Below are positions 1-13,400 of a stretch of 64,000 nucleotides of DNA, piece after piece. Source of the stretch: Megaleporinus macrocephalus (lineage: Eukaryota > Chordata > Actinopteri > Characiformes > Anostomidae); the NCBI GenBank assembly GCA_021613375.1, contig CM038704.1, forward strand, positions 8,404,091 to 8,468,090, in the 5' to 3' direction. The notes under the pieces were generated by a model. It worked only from the letters and a program-made list of their open reading frames with translations, was not told the DNA's origin and made no database searches. The translations under genes and the position numbers were made by a program. The first letter of the stretch is position 1, and every line of letters starts with the position of its first letter.

Positions 1-986
1 CCACCATACTAACTACTACACCACCATACTAACCACTACACCACCATACTAACCACTACACCACCATACTAACCACTACACCACCGTACTAACCACTACA
101 CCACCATACTAACTACTACACCACCATACTAACCACTACACCACCATACTAACCACTACACCACCATATTAACCACTACACCACCATACTAACCACTACA
201 CCACCATACTAACCACTACACCACCGTACTAACCACTACACCACCGTACTAACCACTACACCACCATACTGACCACTACACCACCATATTAACCACTACA
301 CCACCATACTGACCACTACACCACCATACTAACCACTACACCACCGTACTGACCACTACACCACCGTACTAACCACTACACCACCGTACTCGTACTAACC
401 ACTACACCACCGTACTAACCACTACACCACATTACTGACCACTACACCACCGTACTGACCACTACACCACCATACTGACCACTACACCACTGTACTAACC
501 ACTACACCACCATACTAACCACTACACCACCTGACTAACCACTACACCACCTTACTAACCACTACACCACCTTACTAACCACTACACCACCATACTAACC
601 ACTACCCCACCTTACTAACCACTACACCACCTTACTAACCACTACACCACCGTACTAACCACTACACCACTGTACCAACCACTACACCACCGTACTAACC
701 ACTACACCACCGTACTAACTACTACACCACCGTACTAACCACTACACCACCGTACTAACCACTACACCACCGTACTAACCACTACCCTACCTTACTAACC
801 ACTACACCACTCTACTAACCACTACACCACCGTACTAACCACTACACCACCGTACTAACCACTACACCACCGTACTAACCACTACACCACCGTACTAACC
901 ACTACACCACCGTACTAACCACTACACCACCATACTAACCACTACACCACCATACTAACCACTACACCACTGTACTAACCACTAGT
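1..986. repeat. 20-bp minisatellite array
   Basis: About 49 head-to-tail copies of a 20-bp unit (consensus ccaccatactaaccactaca) run from the window edge, so the array probably continues to the left. Unit-to-unit changes are mostly single bases (cat/cgt/ctt before act, aac/gac). One unit at 381-406 carries a 6-bp insertion that shifts the phase. Most units contain TACTAAC. The array ends in the palindrome accactagtggt near 979-990. No open frame runs through it. Confidence 0.97.
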
Positions 987-1437
987 GGTAATACAATGAT
1001 TTAGGTTTAACATTAAGTGGGTGAACAAGAACCAGATGCAAACCAGACCCCAAGCGGGACAGTGAAACCATTGAGCAAGCCAGAGTCAAACACCGGAGTC
1101 AAACACAACCAGCTAGCCAAAACAAAGAGGCTCATGGACAAAACAAGGTCAGATACCAGAAAAGCCAACAGGAAATAGCTATCAGTACAACTCAGAGAGA
1201 AGCTGACTTCACAAAGTCAGAAGCTGCGATCCAAAGCCTGGGCTGCGTTTCAAAAAGCTGTTCCAAAGTAAAGGGCCTTCGTGTGATTTCGAGGACACAG
1301 CTGATGCATCCTTCCAGACCTTCAGTTACCCACAATTCTCTGCAGTAGAAAAAACCTTCAAATGGCAGAGAACTGAGCTTTAAGTGCAGATCTTGTTCTA
1401 AAATATAGGATTTTAATTTATCTTAATCTATACCTTG
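987..1437. other. Intergenic, possible old LTR-like remnant
   Basis: A-rich purine-biased stretch without an open frame. The part at about 1010-1230 resembles in style the stretch at 53640-53830, possibly the antisense of an old LTR. I see no gene, no termini and no target-site duplication. Confidence 0.4.
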
Positions 1438-2086
1438 TATCAGCTCCACGTACCATATAGGAGCACTTTGTAGTTCTACACTTACAGACTGTAGTCCATT
1501 TGATTCGCTGCATACATTGTTTATCCTCTTTCACCCTGTTCTTTAATAGTCAGGACCCTAACCGGACCACCACAGAGCAGGTACTATTAGAAAAGTCATT
1601 CTCAACACTGCAGTGACATGATGGTGTTGTGTTAGTGTATGTTGTGCTGCTATGACACACAGCAATGCTGCTGGACTGTGATTAGTCCACCAACCAGATC
1701 CAGCCAACAGTGTCCTGTGGGCGGCGTCCTGTGTCCACTGATGAAGAACTAGAGAACACAAACTGTGCAGCAGCAGATGAGCTACTGTCTCTGACTTTAC
1801 ATCTACAAGGTGGACCAGTGAGGTAGGAGTGTCTAATAGAGTGGACAGTGAGTGGACACAGTGTTTAAACACTCCAGCAGCACTGCTGTGTCTGATCACA
1901 CCACCACGTCAGTATCACTGCAGTGCTGAGAATGACCCACCACCCAAATAATACCTGCTCTGTGGTGGTCCTGTGGGGGTCCTGATCATTGAAGAACAGG
2001 GTTATGAAGTATACAGAGAAACAGATGGACTGCAGTCTGTTAGTTTTGAACTACAGAGCGCTCCTGTATTGTAAATGGAGCTGATA
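1438..2086. mobile_element. Fold-back DNA transposon, copy 1
   Basis: The two halves are inverted copies of each other. The left end (tatcagctcca...ggagcactttgtagttctac) reappears as its reverse complement at 2040-2086, and the arms continue inward for at least 200 bp (for example gaccaccacagagcag near 1565 against its complement near 1960). There is no transposase. Three further copies or fragments occur at 45969, 49690 and 38216. The 113-codon frame on the minus strand at 1558-1899 lies inside the arms and is not a gene. The superfamily is unresolved. Confidence 0.88.
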
Positions 2087-2889
2087 AGATGGACAATAAG
2101 TGTAGATACAAGGAGGTGTCTGATCAGTGTGACAGTAATCAGATTACAGTACATAATAAAATCAGGGTGTTAACCAGCAGAACTACATACAAACCCATCA
2201 TCTTTCTCTGCAGTTCATCACTTTAAATATGAATATCACAGGAACCGTGTAGATCTGAATAGAGGTTTATTATCTGGGGAAGAGGACAGAACCCTGAAGA
2301 GAACGTGAACAGAGACTGAAGACGCATGAGTGACAGTTCATTTGGTTTTGGTATGTGGAATTTGTTTGTTCAGGAGTTTTTAATGATGGCGCAAATGTTC
2401 AAATGTGTAAATCATCTGTATTTGTAATTCAGACAATCAGCTCCCATTTAGTTTGTGATGGCGTGTAATTAATGCCTTTGTAAATTCACAGCAGACGTTT
2501 CTTCCTTTGGGCCGCTAAAAGGCTGAGAGCTGATTAGTACAAGCTCGACGTGCTTTGTTTATGTTGCACCATAAACCCGTACAAGCTTTTCAGCAGATAC
2601 AACGCTCATGATGGCCAGTTAGCCATTTCAGTTTTCAGAGCGGCCTCTGTTTATAATTATTATTGATGAGGGGTCTTAAAAGTAGTGTCAAACATTTCTA
2701 CCAGGTGGACCTTTTGGCTTGATACACAAAAGATCTCTAACAAACAAGGTAAACAGGAAAAGTTGCAGGAGAGGAATGTGCTGTTTAACTATGTGGCATG
2801 TGATCTCATGTACTGGCTCATTCTACACTGATTACTTGTTCCTCTGTGATTTAGAGGAATGAGGTGCGTTGTAAAGTTTTTCAGAGGTA
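2087..2889. other. Intergenic, apparently single-copy
   Basis: No repeat in this window matches it and there is no convincing open frame. The section at about 2420-2680 is compositionally balanced and has short AT-rich motifs such as gtaattaatg, the look of non-coding regulatory DNA; this is only an impression. Confidence 0.45.
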
Positions 2890-3790
2890 TTCCTGGCATA
2901 GTTAGAATTACGCATCTGCGAAGGACCAACTGTGTGGCCAACAGTTCTCTAGAGCGCCACCCTTAGGCCGACAAGTGAGCTTCAGTAGAGACTTCTGAAA
3001 GATCTTATGGTTCTTTATGGATATAGAAGCTGGACAATAAACAAAAATTTTAATACCTTTAAACTTCAGTAAAGATCTTTGGACAGTGAATCAAACAAAC
3101 GGAATGGAGCTTCAACCAAATCATAGCAAAGTCATAGTTACTCATCTATAAAGGACCAACTGTGTGAAACAGTTTGCTACAGCGCCACCCTAAGGATTTT
3201 TTTAAATGAATCTCTTTATATGTATGTATGCCAGAGAGCACTTTGTTCTCCTACTGGTCAACGTCAAGGAACATGTCATAAGAGATCTTAAACTCGGTGG
3301 AAAAACATTCAAAATTCTGCTAGACTTTTTGGTAAGACGTCATGAGCCGTCCCAGATGCCACATCGATGTTCTACCGTTATGTCACATTACGTAATCCAT
3401 TAGTTTTTCCCGATGTTCATATTCAGATCTAACGCTGGAAACTTGTTTGATACAACTTTACCATTGATGGAGAAGATGATGTAAATGGTGGACAGCTTCT
3501 GCTTGCTCAGAATCAATTATTACCAGCATCCAATTCCAACAGAGTCCAACCACAATTGTCTCTACAGACAAGTCAGAATTTCCATCTTTTTGGTTGTTAA
3601 TAGATATACAAGCTGGACAATAAACAAACATTGTAATACCTTTAAACTTCAGTAAAGATCTTTGGACAGTGAAGGGAACAAACAAATGGAGCTTCTATCA
3701 AATCATAGCATAGTCATAGTTACTCATCTATGAGGGACCAACTTCGTGAAACAGTTTGGCAACACGCCACCCTGAGGTCGACCAGTGTTG
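2890..3790 (+). repeat. Locally repeated element, three partial copies
   Basis: A segment at 3018-3195 (gaagctggacaataaac ... agcgccaccctaagg) is repeated at 3601-3785 with about 85% identity by eye. The last third also occurs at 2893-2975. The shared core reads aggaccaactgtgtg ... gccaccct. Copies lie in the same orientation about 585 bp apart, consistent with tandem duplication or repeated insertion of a short interspersed element. Frames of 65-75 codons here differ between copies and are not genes. Confidence 0.8.
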
Positions 3791-4475
3791 CATCTCTATT
3801 TAGTTACAAATCCCAAAAGACAGAAGCTGCTTACTGGTTTTGGTTGAAGCAGATAAAACACCAAACAGTCACCCGAATGTAGGTTCATATGTTTTAGCGA
3901 CCAGAATTTAGATTTTGGACATTCAGGGGGGCAAAGAGGTTGTAACCCCCTTTAATCTACACCTTGGCTGTCACCAAGATCTCAGAGGATGTTTTGGATT
4001 TTGTGCAGAAGAAAAAACAGACCCCTATAAAATGACTGGGCACAAATTCAGGAAAACACAACAAAGTATGCAGCATAAGAAAGTTTATACACTGAATTCT
4101 CAGCCATTACTAAAAATGACCAAACTCAAGCACTTGGGGCTCGCTCAAACTGAGAATCGTAAATATATATATTTCCCAAAAGCCATTCTGAACACTCACA
4201 ATCCCACTACACTCCTGGGCTTTACACTGCAACACATTTTTATTTGCGAGAAATAGTCACACTTTCCACATCAGCCTCATGAAGAGATTTATAATAAAGC
4301 ATCCTGTCAGGACAGCCAGGCATTATACCTTCACGCCTCCTAAGATAAACCACAATTCATGAGCCTCAAACACAAAAAGCTCCCTCAAACTGAGTGCAAA
4401 CAAACGCTGAAGCCAAGTAGCAAATCAATCAGCAGCGTATTTTCAAATGATCAATAAAATCTTCAACCTGGCTTT

Positions 4476-4478
<3 letters not shown>
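3791..4478. other. Intergenic, no gene recognised
   Basis: A 113-codon frame at 3915-4256 (+) has no recognisable domain or codon pattern and starts inside non-repetitive DNA. I treat it as chance. The rest is ordinary AT-rich DNA. Confidence 0.4.

Positions 4479-4540
<62 letters not shown>
4479..4540. repeat. (TA)n microsatellite
   Basis: About 31 uninterrupted AT dinucleotides. It produces false frames of alternating Tyr-Ile on both strands. Confidence 0.98.
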
Positions 4541-4542
<2 letters not shown>

Positions 4543-4592
4543 TTGTTGTCAAATAAAAAACATTTTTTGTATTTGACAACAACGATATATAT
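4533..4592. repeat. Perfect inverted repeat (hairpin) at the edge of the AT tract
   Basis: The arms at 4535-4555 and 4570-4590 are exact reverse complements over 21 bases, core cgttgttgtcaaata, around a 14-base A/T loop. AT dinucleotides on both sides extend pairing further. Confidence 0.95.
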
Positions 4593-4716
4593 AGCATTTC
4601 TATTGGTCCATTCATCATGGAATTTTCCACCAATGTAAACAATAACTGTCATGTTCAAATGATGTAGAATAATAAAAATTGACAAAAATGGAGATGCATG
4701 TTTTTCATTGGACAGA
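4592..4716 (-). repeat. Dispersed repeat family A, inverted copy
   Basis: On the minus strand this reads as the family that contains gaatggaccaatagaaatgc, also found at 18098, 25728, 33730, 48178 and, as a fragment, 36240. It is cut at its 3' side by the hairpin and AT tract. The family has no coding capacity and is unclassified. Confidence 0.85.
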
Positions 4717-4796
4717 GATATAATATATATGTATATATATAGTGTATATACAGTTTAAATACCTGAAGATGTTTTGTCCAAGATTTCTAATATTAT
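4717..4796. other. AT-rich spacer
   Basis: Short imperfect TA runs; nothing else seen. Confidence 0.6.
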
Positions 4797-5075
4797 ACAG
4801 CGTGAATCAAAAGTCTTAGGACATGCTTCTATGCCACAAACAATATGGAAAATGACGCATCTGAATAGTTAGTAATGGGTGAGGGGGCCTATCTGTTTGG
4901 AACATGTCCGCCATCTTGAAAGCTTATATTGGATCAAGGACAAGATCTTCCAGTGGAAAGGTGGTCATGTAGTATATCAAGGAAGACCAGAATCATCTCA
5001 GAAACTGTTTGCTGCAATTAGATTTGCAATACCTCTTGTGGTTTAAACGTTATCAACAGAAAGTTGTAACAACAA
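4797..5075 (+). repeat. Dispersed repeat family B, copy 1
   Basis: About 80% identical by eye to 25975-26250. Shared blocks include gaatcaaaagtct, gtgagggggcctatct, aagtggtcatgtag and cttgtggtt...gttatcaac. No terminal repeats or coding frame. Both copies lie next to a family A copy and an AT microsatellite. Confidence 0.85.
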
Positions 5076-6808
<1,733 letters not shown>

Positions 6809-6859
6809 ACAGCATGCTTCTATGAGGCTTCTATGAGAACACATAACTTAAAGCACTTA

Positions 6860-7600
6860 AGGGGGAGAGAAGACAGAGAAAAACAGAGAGAAAAACAGAG
6901 AGAAAGGAAAGAGAGCGGAGAAGGAGGGAGGGGAGAAGATTGAGAGAGTGGAGAGAGGGGGTAGAAGAGAAACAAAGAGAGAGAGGGATACAGACAGGAA
7001 TGGGAGAAAGGTATAAGGTATAAGAGGAGAGAGAGAAAAAAAGAAAGAAAGAGAATTAGAGGCAGAGAAAGAGAGAGGTGCTAGAGAAAGAAAGAAACAG
7101 AGAAGGAGGAGAACCAGAGAGAGAGAGAGTGAAAGAGAGAATGAGAGACAGAGAGAGAAAGAGAGAAGAGAGCAAGTGACAGAAAGCAAGCAAGCGAGAG
7201 AGAGAGAGAGTGACAGAGAGAAGAAATTAAATGAGAAAGACAGAGAGAGAGCATGAGAGTGGGAGAGAGTAAGAAACAGAGAGAAGAGAGCAAATGAAAG
7301 AGAGCGAGAGAGAGAGAGAGAGAAGAGCAAGAGAGAGAAAGACAGAGTGACAGAGAGAAGAAAGCGAATGAGAAAGACAGTTAGAGTGAGAGAGAGAGAA
7401 AAGAGCAAATTAAAGAGAGAGAGAAAGACAGCGAGTGACAGAGAGAGAGCAAAAGAGGGAGAGAGAGATGTGAGCGAGAGAGAGAGAAGAGCAAGAGAGA
7501 GGAAGAGAGAGAGAAAGAGAGTGACAGAAAAGAAAGCGAATGAGAAAAAGAGTGAGAGAGTGAGAGAAGAGAGCAAGTGAGAGAGAGAAAGAGAGCGAGT

Positions 7601-7661
<61 letters not shown>
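6860..7661. repeat. Degenerate polypurine (GA-rich) block
   Basis: Continues the purine asymmetry of the preceding tract after a short interruption (6809-6859). Blocks of gtgacagagagaagaaagcgaatgag recur irregularly. It ends in about 30 clean GA units (7602-7661). The Ser-Leu frames on the minus strand are composition artefacts. Confidence 0.93.
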
Positions 7662-7663
<2 letters not shown>

Positions 7664-8505
7664 GCTGTGACGTAACACGTAACCCAGAGCTCTTACACAT
7701 ACTAAGTCAGAAGGAATGTCTATGTTATTAAATGATATTTCACTTTTACAGTTTTTACAAATATTTGATCTGACAAAAGATGATGAATGTTATTAGAACT
7801 TCATTTGCGATGCTCCACAGCTTTCTCAGCCTCAGTCTCGTCTTCATCAGTTCTGTTCATCATTCTAAACCCGCCTACCGTATCCACACTTTTATTTTAG
7901 AGCAGCTCTGTATTCAAATTATAAAACACATTTATGTGCAATAAAATAAAAGCTAGTCATAAAAGTGATTCCAGAGTCTGGCAGTGTAGACCATATGAGC
8001 GTCCAGCTTTTAGTACTCAGCACATTCAGACCCCCACTTTGTCTCCTCCGTGGAGCTGACAGCTTACTTTCTGACACCACTGTAACGTATTCATCTCTGA
8101 GGAGGACAGACCACTCTGGAGACCGCTGTCACTCAGGAATGCCTGCATCAAATTCCCCCAGGGGTCTCGGTCTGATGTGAGGGGGGTATGAACACAGGCA
8201 GGCCACACAAAGACAGTGCTGACCAGAACAATCCAAGGTAACACTCAATATTAATGTTTAAAGAATATGCTTACAGTGCTCTGTAATAAGTTATACATTA
8301 GAATTCATTTAATATACACATGTAATGTTTTATAATGAGCTGTGCATATTCATAAAGCACATAAGATGCTTTTTAATAATTAGAACAACATTAGGAGCAC
8401 CTACAAAACCATTAACGAGAGGTGCACATAAAGCGTATAACAGTGTTACTACCTGATCCAGGTCATAAATGAGACCCCCGTGCCCTCCTGGTTCCCCAAC
8501 CATAC
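7662..8505. other. Intergenic, no gene recognised
   Basis: Mixed AT-rich DNA. 8230-8430 is a stretch of short ttataa/aatgt-type words like those in 10020-11830. Paired cacacaca...tcaccatgg words occur near 8570-8630, just inside the LTR. No supported frame. Confidence 0.45.
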
Positions 8506-9348
8506 TGTAAGCTCCCCGACTTGCCAGATTGTACGGTCGCAGTCACCCGTTTACTAGGTAGCCTAGGACACGCACACACATCACCATGGCAATCCAGACA
8601 CACCCTGCACACACATGCACATCACCATGGCTACCTATTACTCACACCTGCTCCCCGTTAGTGCTTGCGGCAGCATTTAATTAGCACAGCCCATATAAGC
8701 CAGCCCTCAGAGTGTGGCGTTGTTTCAGTATCTGAAACTGTGAGGATCAGAACTTACCTGTCCATGGTCTCTAGTCTGGTGTTTACCTTAGGTCTTTTCC
8801 CAGGTTCAACAAGCTTGGCCTTTCCACAGCAGGGTCCCGTCTACCTCCCTGGAACCCAAGAGAACCAGCAGCCTCTCCCACCTGCCTCAGCACTCACCAC
8901 CAGTCGGCTGAGCCTCCTGCTGCAGTATCCGAGGAGTGAGGTCGGTGCTACCACGGATCCACAAACTCTCCTCTAATATCTGGTTCGTTTCCCCGGCTCC
9001 AGCCGGTCACGCCGGTCATTCAGCGCACTGCTCTAACCTGTCCAAAGCAGGGCTGAATCTGGTTCCTCCTCCGCCGTGGGACGCGAGTGCTGCTCGGGTT
9101 TCCCAGTACCACCGGACCAACACAGGAGGTGCGTATAAGAGACTCCATCTACACTGGCAATCCCTCTTCACCATTAAGCTTGCTCTCCAGATCAGCCGGT
9201 GGCTTCCTCTAGCCCTCCTGCTTCCACCCCTCTGGACACTCTCGCATTAGCGAGCTCTCTGAACTGTTTTTGTTGATTTTGAACTGCTCTAACGCATTAA
9301 ACCCTCGCGAATGGATCATATGTCTCCTCTCGAGTCTGATTCCTTACA
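8506..9348 (+). mobile_element. Solo LTR, plus orientation, with 5-bp TSD
   Basis: The 843-bp unit starts tgtaag and ends cttaca, the short inverted ends expected of an LTR. It is flanked by catac (8501-8505) and catat (9349-9353), a 4/5 target-site duplication. A TATA-like atataag lies at 8693-8699 and a cattaaa signal at 9294-9300, in LTR order. The last ~55 bases resemble the end of the LTR at 14460-15331 (ggatcata, gagtctgatt.cttaca), so the two are related. No internal retrotransposon sequence follows, so this is a solo LTR from recombination. Ty3/Gypsy type is my inference. Frames of 103-104 codons within it are chance. Confidence 0.85.
8693..8699 (+). promoter_or_regulatory. TATA-like box inside solo LTR
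   Basis: The context cccatataagcc also occurs, inverted, at 15165-15173 in the second LTR of the window. The sharing supports a role as the old LTR promoter. Confidence 0.5.
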
Positions 9349-9860
9349 CATATATTCAGCCAAGGTTGCAAAAAGAGGAGTATTTATTTAACAAAACTAC
9401 AAAACTGAGATGAAAGAAAAGAGAAAATAACAAACAGAACAAAGCTAACTTACAAGTGAAAAAGAAACTAACTTGCATTACAAAAACAAAGGAAATACAA
9501 ATCATTAACCTAACTACTAAACAAACCAGGAGAAAACAATTAAAGAAAACTCGTTTCTCCCCACAGAGTTACAAGTTATCTACAAGTTATCTACACAGGA
9601 CACAAAAAGATACACAATGTTTACCATCAGTTTAGTCTTATCACACTCAGTAACCACCAACGAACAACAGGAGCCATGTTGGAAACCAAGCACACCACCT
9701 CACTTCCTGTTCTTGTGTCACTTGTTAAAAGCTGGTACCCCCTGGTGGTGACCAATCAGCTTGAGCTTCTCTCCTCAATCCTAAACAATTGGCACACTCA
9801 ACAAGACAAGAACAAGAAACAAAAACAATCACAGTTGTGGCCCACAGGAATGTAACAGAC
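9349..9860 (-). other. A-rich stretch, possible second LTR-like unit
   Basis: Read on the minus strand, this starts tgttacattcc, has a pyrimidine-rich middle and an aataaata signal at about 9382-9389, as an LTR might. I could not find matching ends or a target-site duplication, so the call is tentative. The 91-codon minus frame at 9725-10000 is not convincing. Confidence 0.25.
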
Positions 9861-10834
9861 AGGTTACTCACAATTGATTGTTGTATGTTGTAGCTATTCT
9901 GTCTGTCAGTGTGTGTTATGTAATACACTATGAATCTGTTATTACTGTAGGATATGCTTATGGTGGGGGGGCTTTCCTTTACACAATGTAGGGGCAACAA
10001 ATGTGTTCAATTGTGTTCACTGTACTGATTAATGAGCATCTATAAACAGATGTATAACACATTTCCATAACATATTTATAAACATGGCCATGAAAAATGA
10101 TTCAAATGAATTACACTGTTTAGTCATGTTTATGATGCATCGTGAATTGTTAGCATGGTGCATTGAACTGGCGTCAGTAGAAGTTCGTCACAGTCTGCAG
10201 AGAGTAAAGTGATACTATTAAGTTTATTTATTTCTAATATTTGATTTTTCACCACAGGTGTTGAGGCCTGGACTATCTGCTCTTAAAACCAGAATATTGC
10301 CGGCTCCAAACAAGCTGCCTAACCCAGAGTTACTACTACAATGTGCTTTACCTAACTCCTGCTTTTACTTAAAACCCCTACTGATACTGAAGTGCTAGCT
10401 TTGTCATTTGCTTCCTCACTGGTTTTAACACCAACCACCAGAAATGAAGTAAAGTCACTTTGTACTATCAATATGTTACACTAATACTTATTTCTGATAT
10501 CATTTATTGAATATGTATTGTTAAGTTAGTGGTTTACAGTGACTTTGGGTGTAACACTGCTGACGACAGTACTCTATTTATAATAATAAAGCTGACAAAT
10601 TTAACCCAAGCTCTTATAATGTGTTATGAACACTATATATAATGACAATGTATAATGCATAATAATCATTATTAAGTTAGTGGCACACATTGACAGTACT
10701 GGTCTAAACTAACATTTGAAGCTTGTAATGTGCTTTACTTTACTGTATGTGTCAGTGTTTCAACAAGTCTTTCAGTAAATGCTGCAACCTGAAGCTCTAT
10801 TTATAACTAGAAAAGTGCAACACAGGATGGTTGA
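9861..10834. other. AT-rich intergenic DNA
   Basis: Rich in short words of the type ttataa, aatgtataat and catttataaac, as in 8230-8430 and 11370-11830; probably decayed copies of one dispersed repeat. No open frame of note. Confidence 0.4.
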
Positions 10835-10835
10835 C

Positions 10836-11340
10836 AGAGTGCGGGTCAGTATGTGTGTGGATTCGAGGTTGGGGGTCTGCCTTGGATGAATACATGCAGT
10901 TTGGCCGTAAAGAATATGAATGGGACCCTATGGGAGGAACGATGGATGAAGAAAAGACAAATAGATGAGTGCAGTATGTCTGTGGATTAGAGCTTGGAGA
11001 TCTACCCTGAGTGAATACATGCAGTTTGGTGGCTGTAGGTTAAGTGAAACCATGAGGTCTCTATGGGAAAAAAAGAGGGATGAAAAAAAACGACACAGAG
11101 ATGAGTGCAGGTTGAACCAATGATGAATTCATGGTCAGGGGTCTACCACGAGTCAGTGTTTGTGAAACAGGGTCTGGCGGTTGAGTAGAGGTCAAGTAGA
11201 TTGGCGTGCACTCCTCCATCCTATTCATTCTCTATGGGAAAGTTTTCCGGAATCTGTGCATCCAATCCAAGAGCTGTACACAAGCCCAAATCACACAATC
11301 ACACCAGACAATCTGGAGTCGGAAGAGTGTTGATATTGCT
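10836..11340 (+). repeat. Dispersed repeat family C, copy 1
   Basis: Matches 30999-31590 in the same orientation. Shared blocks are gagtgcggg, ggattcgaggttggg, tctgcc.tg.gtga, gtagattggcgtgcac, ctattaattctctatggg and tgcatccaatccaa. The unit is itself built from about three ~165-bp degenerate internal repeats, each centred on ctgccctgagt. No coding frame; class unknown. Confidence 0.85.
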
Positions 11341-12937
11341 TTGCAATGTGCAACCACAATAATAAAGCTGACAAATAATAATCATGGCTATAAAAGGTAA
11401 TGCATTGTTAGAAATATCTATTGTCACATTTAAGATGACTTATAAAAGTATCATAACATTAATGAATGTGTTTATAGGTTCTCATAGACATTTCATTCAA
11501 AGGAAATGCTAACAAATAAGGTTTATCGTATGGTATAGTAATCAAATCATATTTATTAATAATTTACTTTTAACAAAGAATAACAGAATATCAGTAAGCG
11601 GGATGCTCTTACAGTTTATCCTAGATAAAAGATAAAGTATACACTTCACTTTGAAATACTCAGTTATAAAGATGTTATAAGAGTTAATATGCACTAAAGG
11701 GGCTTTATTATTATGCACTTGTTATTATGCATTTAAAAGATATAATAGCAAATTGCGGCAATTGAGTCTTATGAAGTATCATTACAGTTTATAACTATGA
11801 TTACAAAGCATTGTTACCAATTTACAAAGAGTTTATCATGCCAACTGTTAAATGGCTGAAGTGTGTTTATAACTGACCAGTCTGATGATTTTGTGGACCA
11901 GTTGGTTTAAAAAGGTGCAGTAAAATATTTAACATGTACAACGTAGTCTGATCATCTCTCCCCACTTTAAATGCTGCTAAAGGCCAGTTTATGCTTTTGG
12001 CATCAAGCCTAACAATGTTTTAAACCTAACTGGTCTAAACATTGATTTTATAGCATGGAGAACATTTATTTTGCTTTATACACCAGAGACTGTGCACTCA
12101 CATGTCATGTATAGCCAGATTCTGATATTTAAAGAAAGTTTAAAGACAATCTAAGTACACTCTGGCATTGCATGTATTGCACATTTTCATTTTACAACGT
12201 TTCTTCACCTGGGATGTAAATAAAAAACTTGGTAGGTCAACTTATTTAAAATGATTTCCAAACATGATAACGTATCACAATGTTTTAAAATCAGCGTGGT
12301 CACCCTACATATTCCAACCATTTCACCAAAGCTGCAGCCCGTTCACTATGAGGCACACATCCACTCACCACAAATTTAGCCAATACAGACACAAAACAGA
12401 GTTCAAAAGAGTTCAAATAAAAATGTGGAGGTGTAGAAAGATGGAGAAAACAATACAGCAAACTTAAAAGAGTAAATCTAGTCAAGCATACTGCCATCGT
12501 GGGCATGGTCCATCTATGTCTTATCTTTGATGTATCAATGCATTGAAGTGTTGCAAATATTTCTACACTGAAGCTGTAGATGAATGTCATGAAGTTTATG
12601 GCTCAGCAGAACCTGTGTTTTATGGCAAGAACCTCCCAAGGATATCTGTCCCAAGCCCAGTTCCATCTTTTAACTGAAGTTTGGAGCTTCAAATTCAAAC
12701 ATCGGCAAGCTGATACTAACTGAAGGCTTGAAACAAATGTATTGATTGGGTCAGGGATTGATGATTTGCCAGAATTTGCCAAAATATCCCCAAGTTATTT
12801 GGTTTGTATCAACTTTGTAACCAAACTTCAAACAATAAAATGAAAATGTGTTTTCCTACTCAGATTATCACCGTTGTTGTGAGTTTTTTATGTTCCATAG
12901 CATTTGTTCAAAGTATATGAGAGACAGGTGGCCAAGA
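11341..12937. other. AT-rich intergenic DNA
   Basis: 11370-11830 is full of ttataa-type words. The remainder is unremarkable. Frames at 12264-12590 on both strands overlap each other and have no recognisable content. Confidence 0.45.
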
Positions 12938-13400
12938 ATGTTGCAGGGCTTGCGGGAACATCAGGGCTTTTTGGGACCCCCGCCATATAGGGCCATATAC
13001 CCTGCGACTTATCTTGAGAACTTTTCTTGGGAACTCGAAAACCTTTGTCCACCCAAGAGAATTACGACTGGCCAGATGTACCCAAAAGGACCAGGAGGAG
13101 CATGAAGGCGGGCCTATAAAAGACAATGCAGCTGAGACATGATTGAGACCAGGGTAGACCAGGGTGTAGGAGCTCAGAGAAACATCAGTACTGCAGTCCA
13201 TAGAATAAAAAGCTTTCTCTCTGAACTGGTCTTGCTCTTCATTCTGATGGCAAAAACGACGCTACGTGAAATTACCGTTAGCCTTTTCTGGACATCTCCT
13301 CTCGTTTCCGTAGCCATATTATCGCTTTGAAGTGATTTTTCTTGTATCTTCGAAACACAGTGCTTGTTCTCTTGGGCCGCACCCATATTGGCTAAGAGTC
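12938..13400 (+). mobile_element. Possible retroviral-type LTR fragment
   Basis: A tataaaa box at about 13115-13121 is followed ~85 bp later by aataaaa (13204-13210) and a ct-rich stretch, the spacing of TATA box and polyadenylation signal in a retroviral-type LTR R region. Upstream sequence is moderately GC-rich, as in a U3. A start at tgttgcaggg (12939) is possible. I found no matching end, no target-site duplication and no gag/pol sequence. A decayed promoter of another kind cannot be excluded. Confidence 0.35.

Noticed and set aside
1..986. CRISPR-like regular repeats
   Set aside because: Units are contiguous with no spacers, and the DNA is from an animal.
1558..1899. 113-codon minus-strand frame
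   Set aside because: Lies in the arms of the fold-back element; the other copies do not keep the frame.
3915..4256. 113-codon plus-strand frame
   Set aside because: Unrecognisable and of a length expected by chance in 64 kb of AT-rich DNA.
4443..4685. Tyr-Ile repeat frames here and at 26056-26426
   Set aside because: Products of the TA microsatellites.
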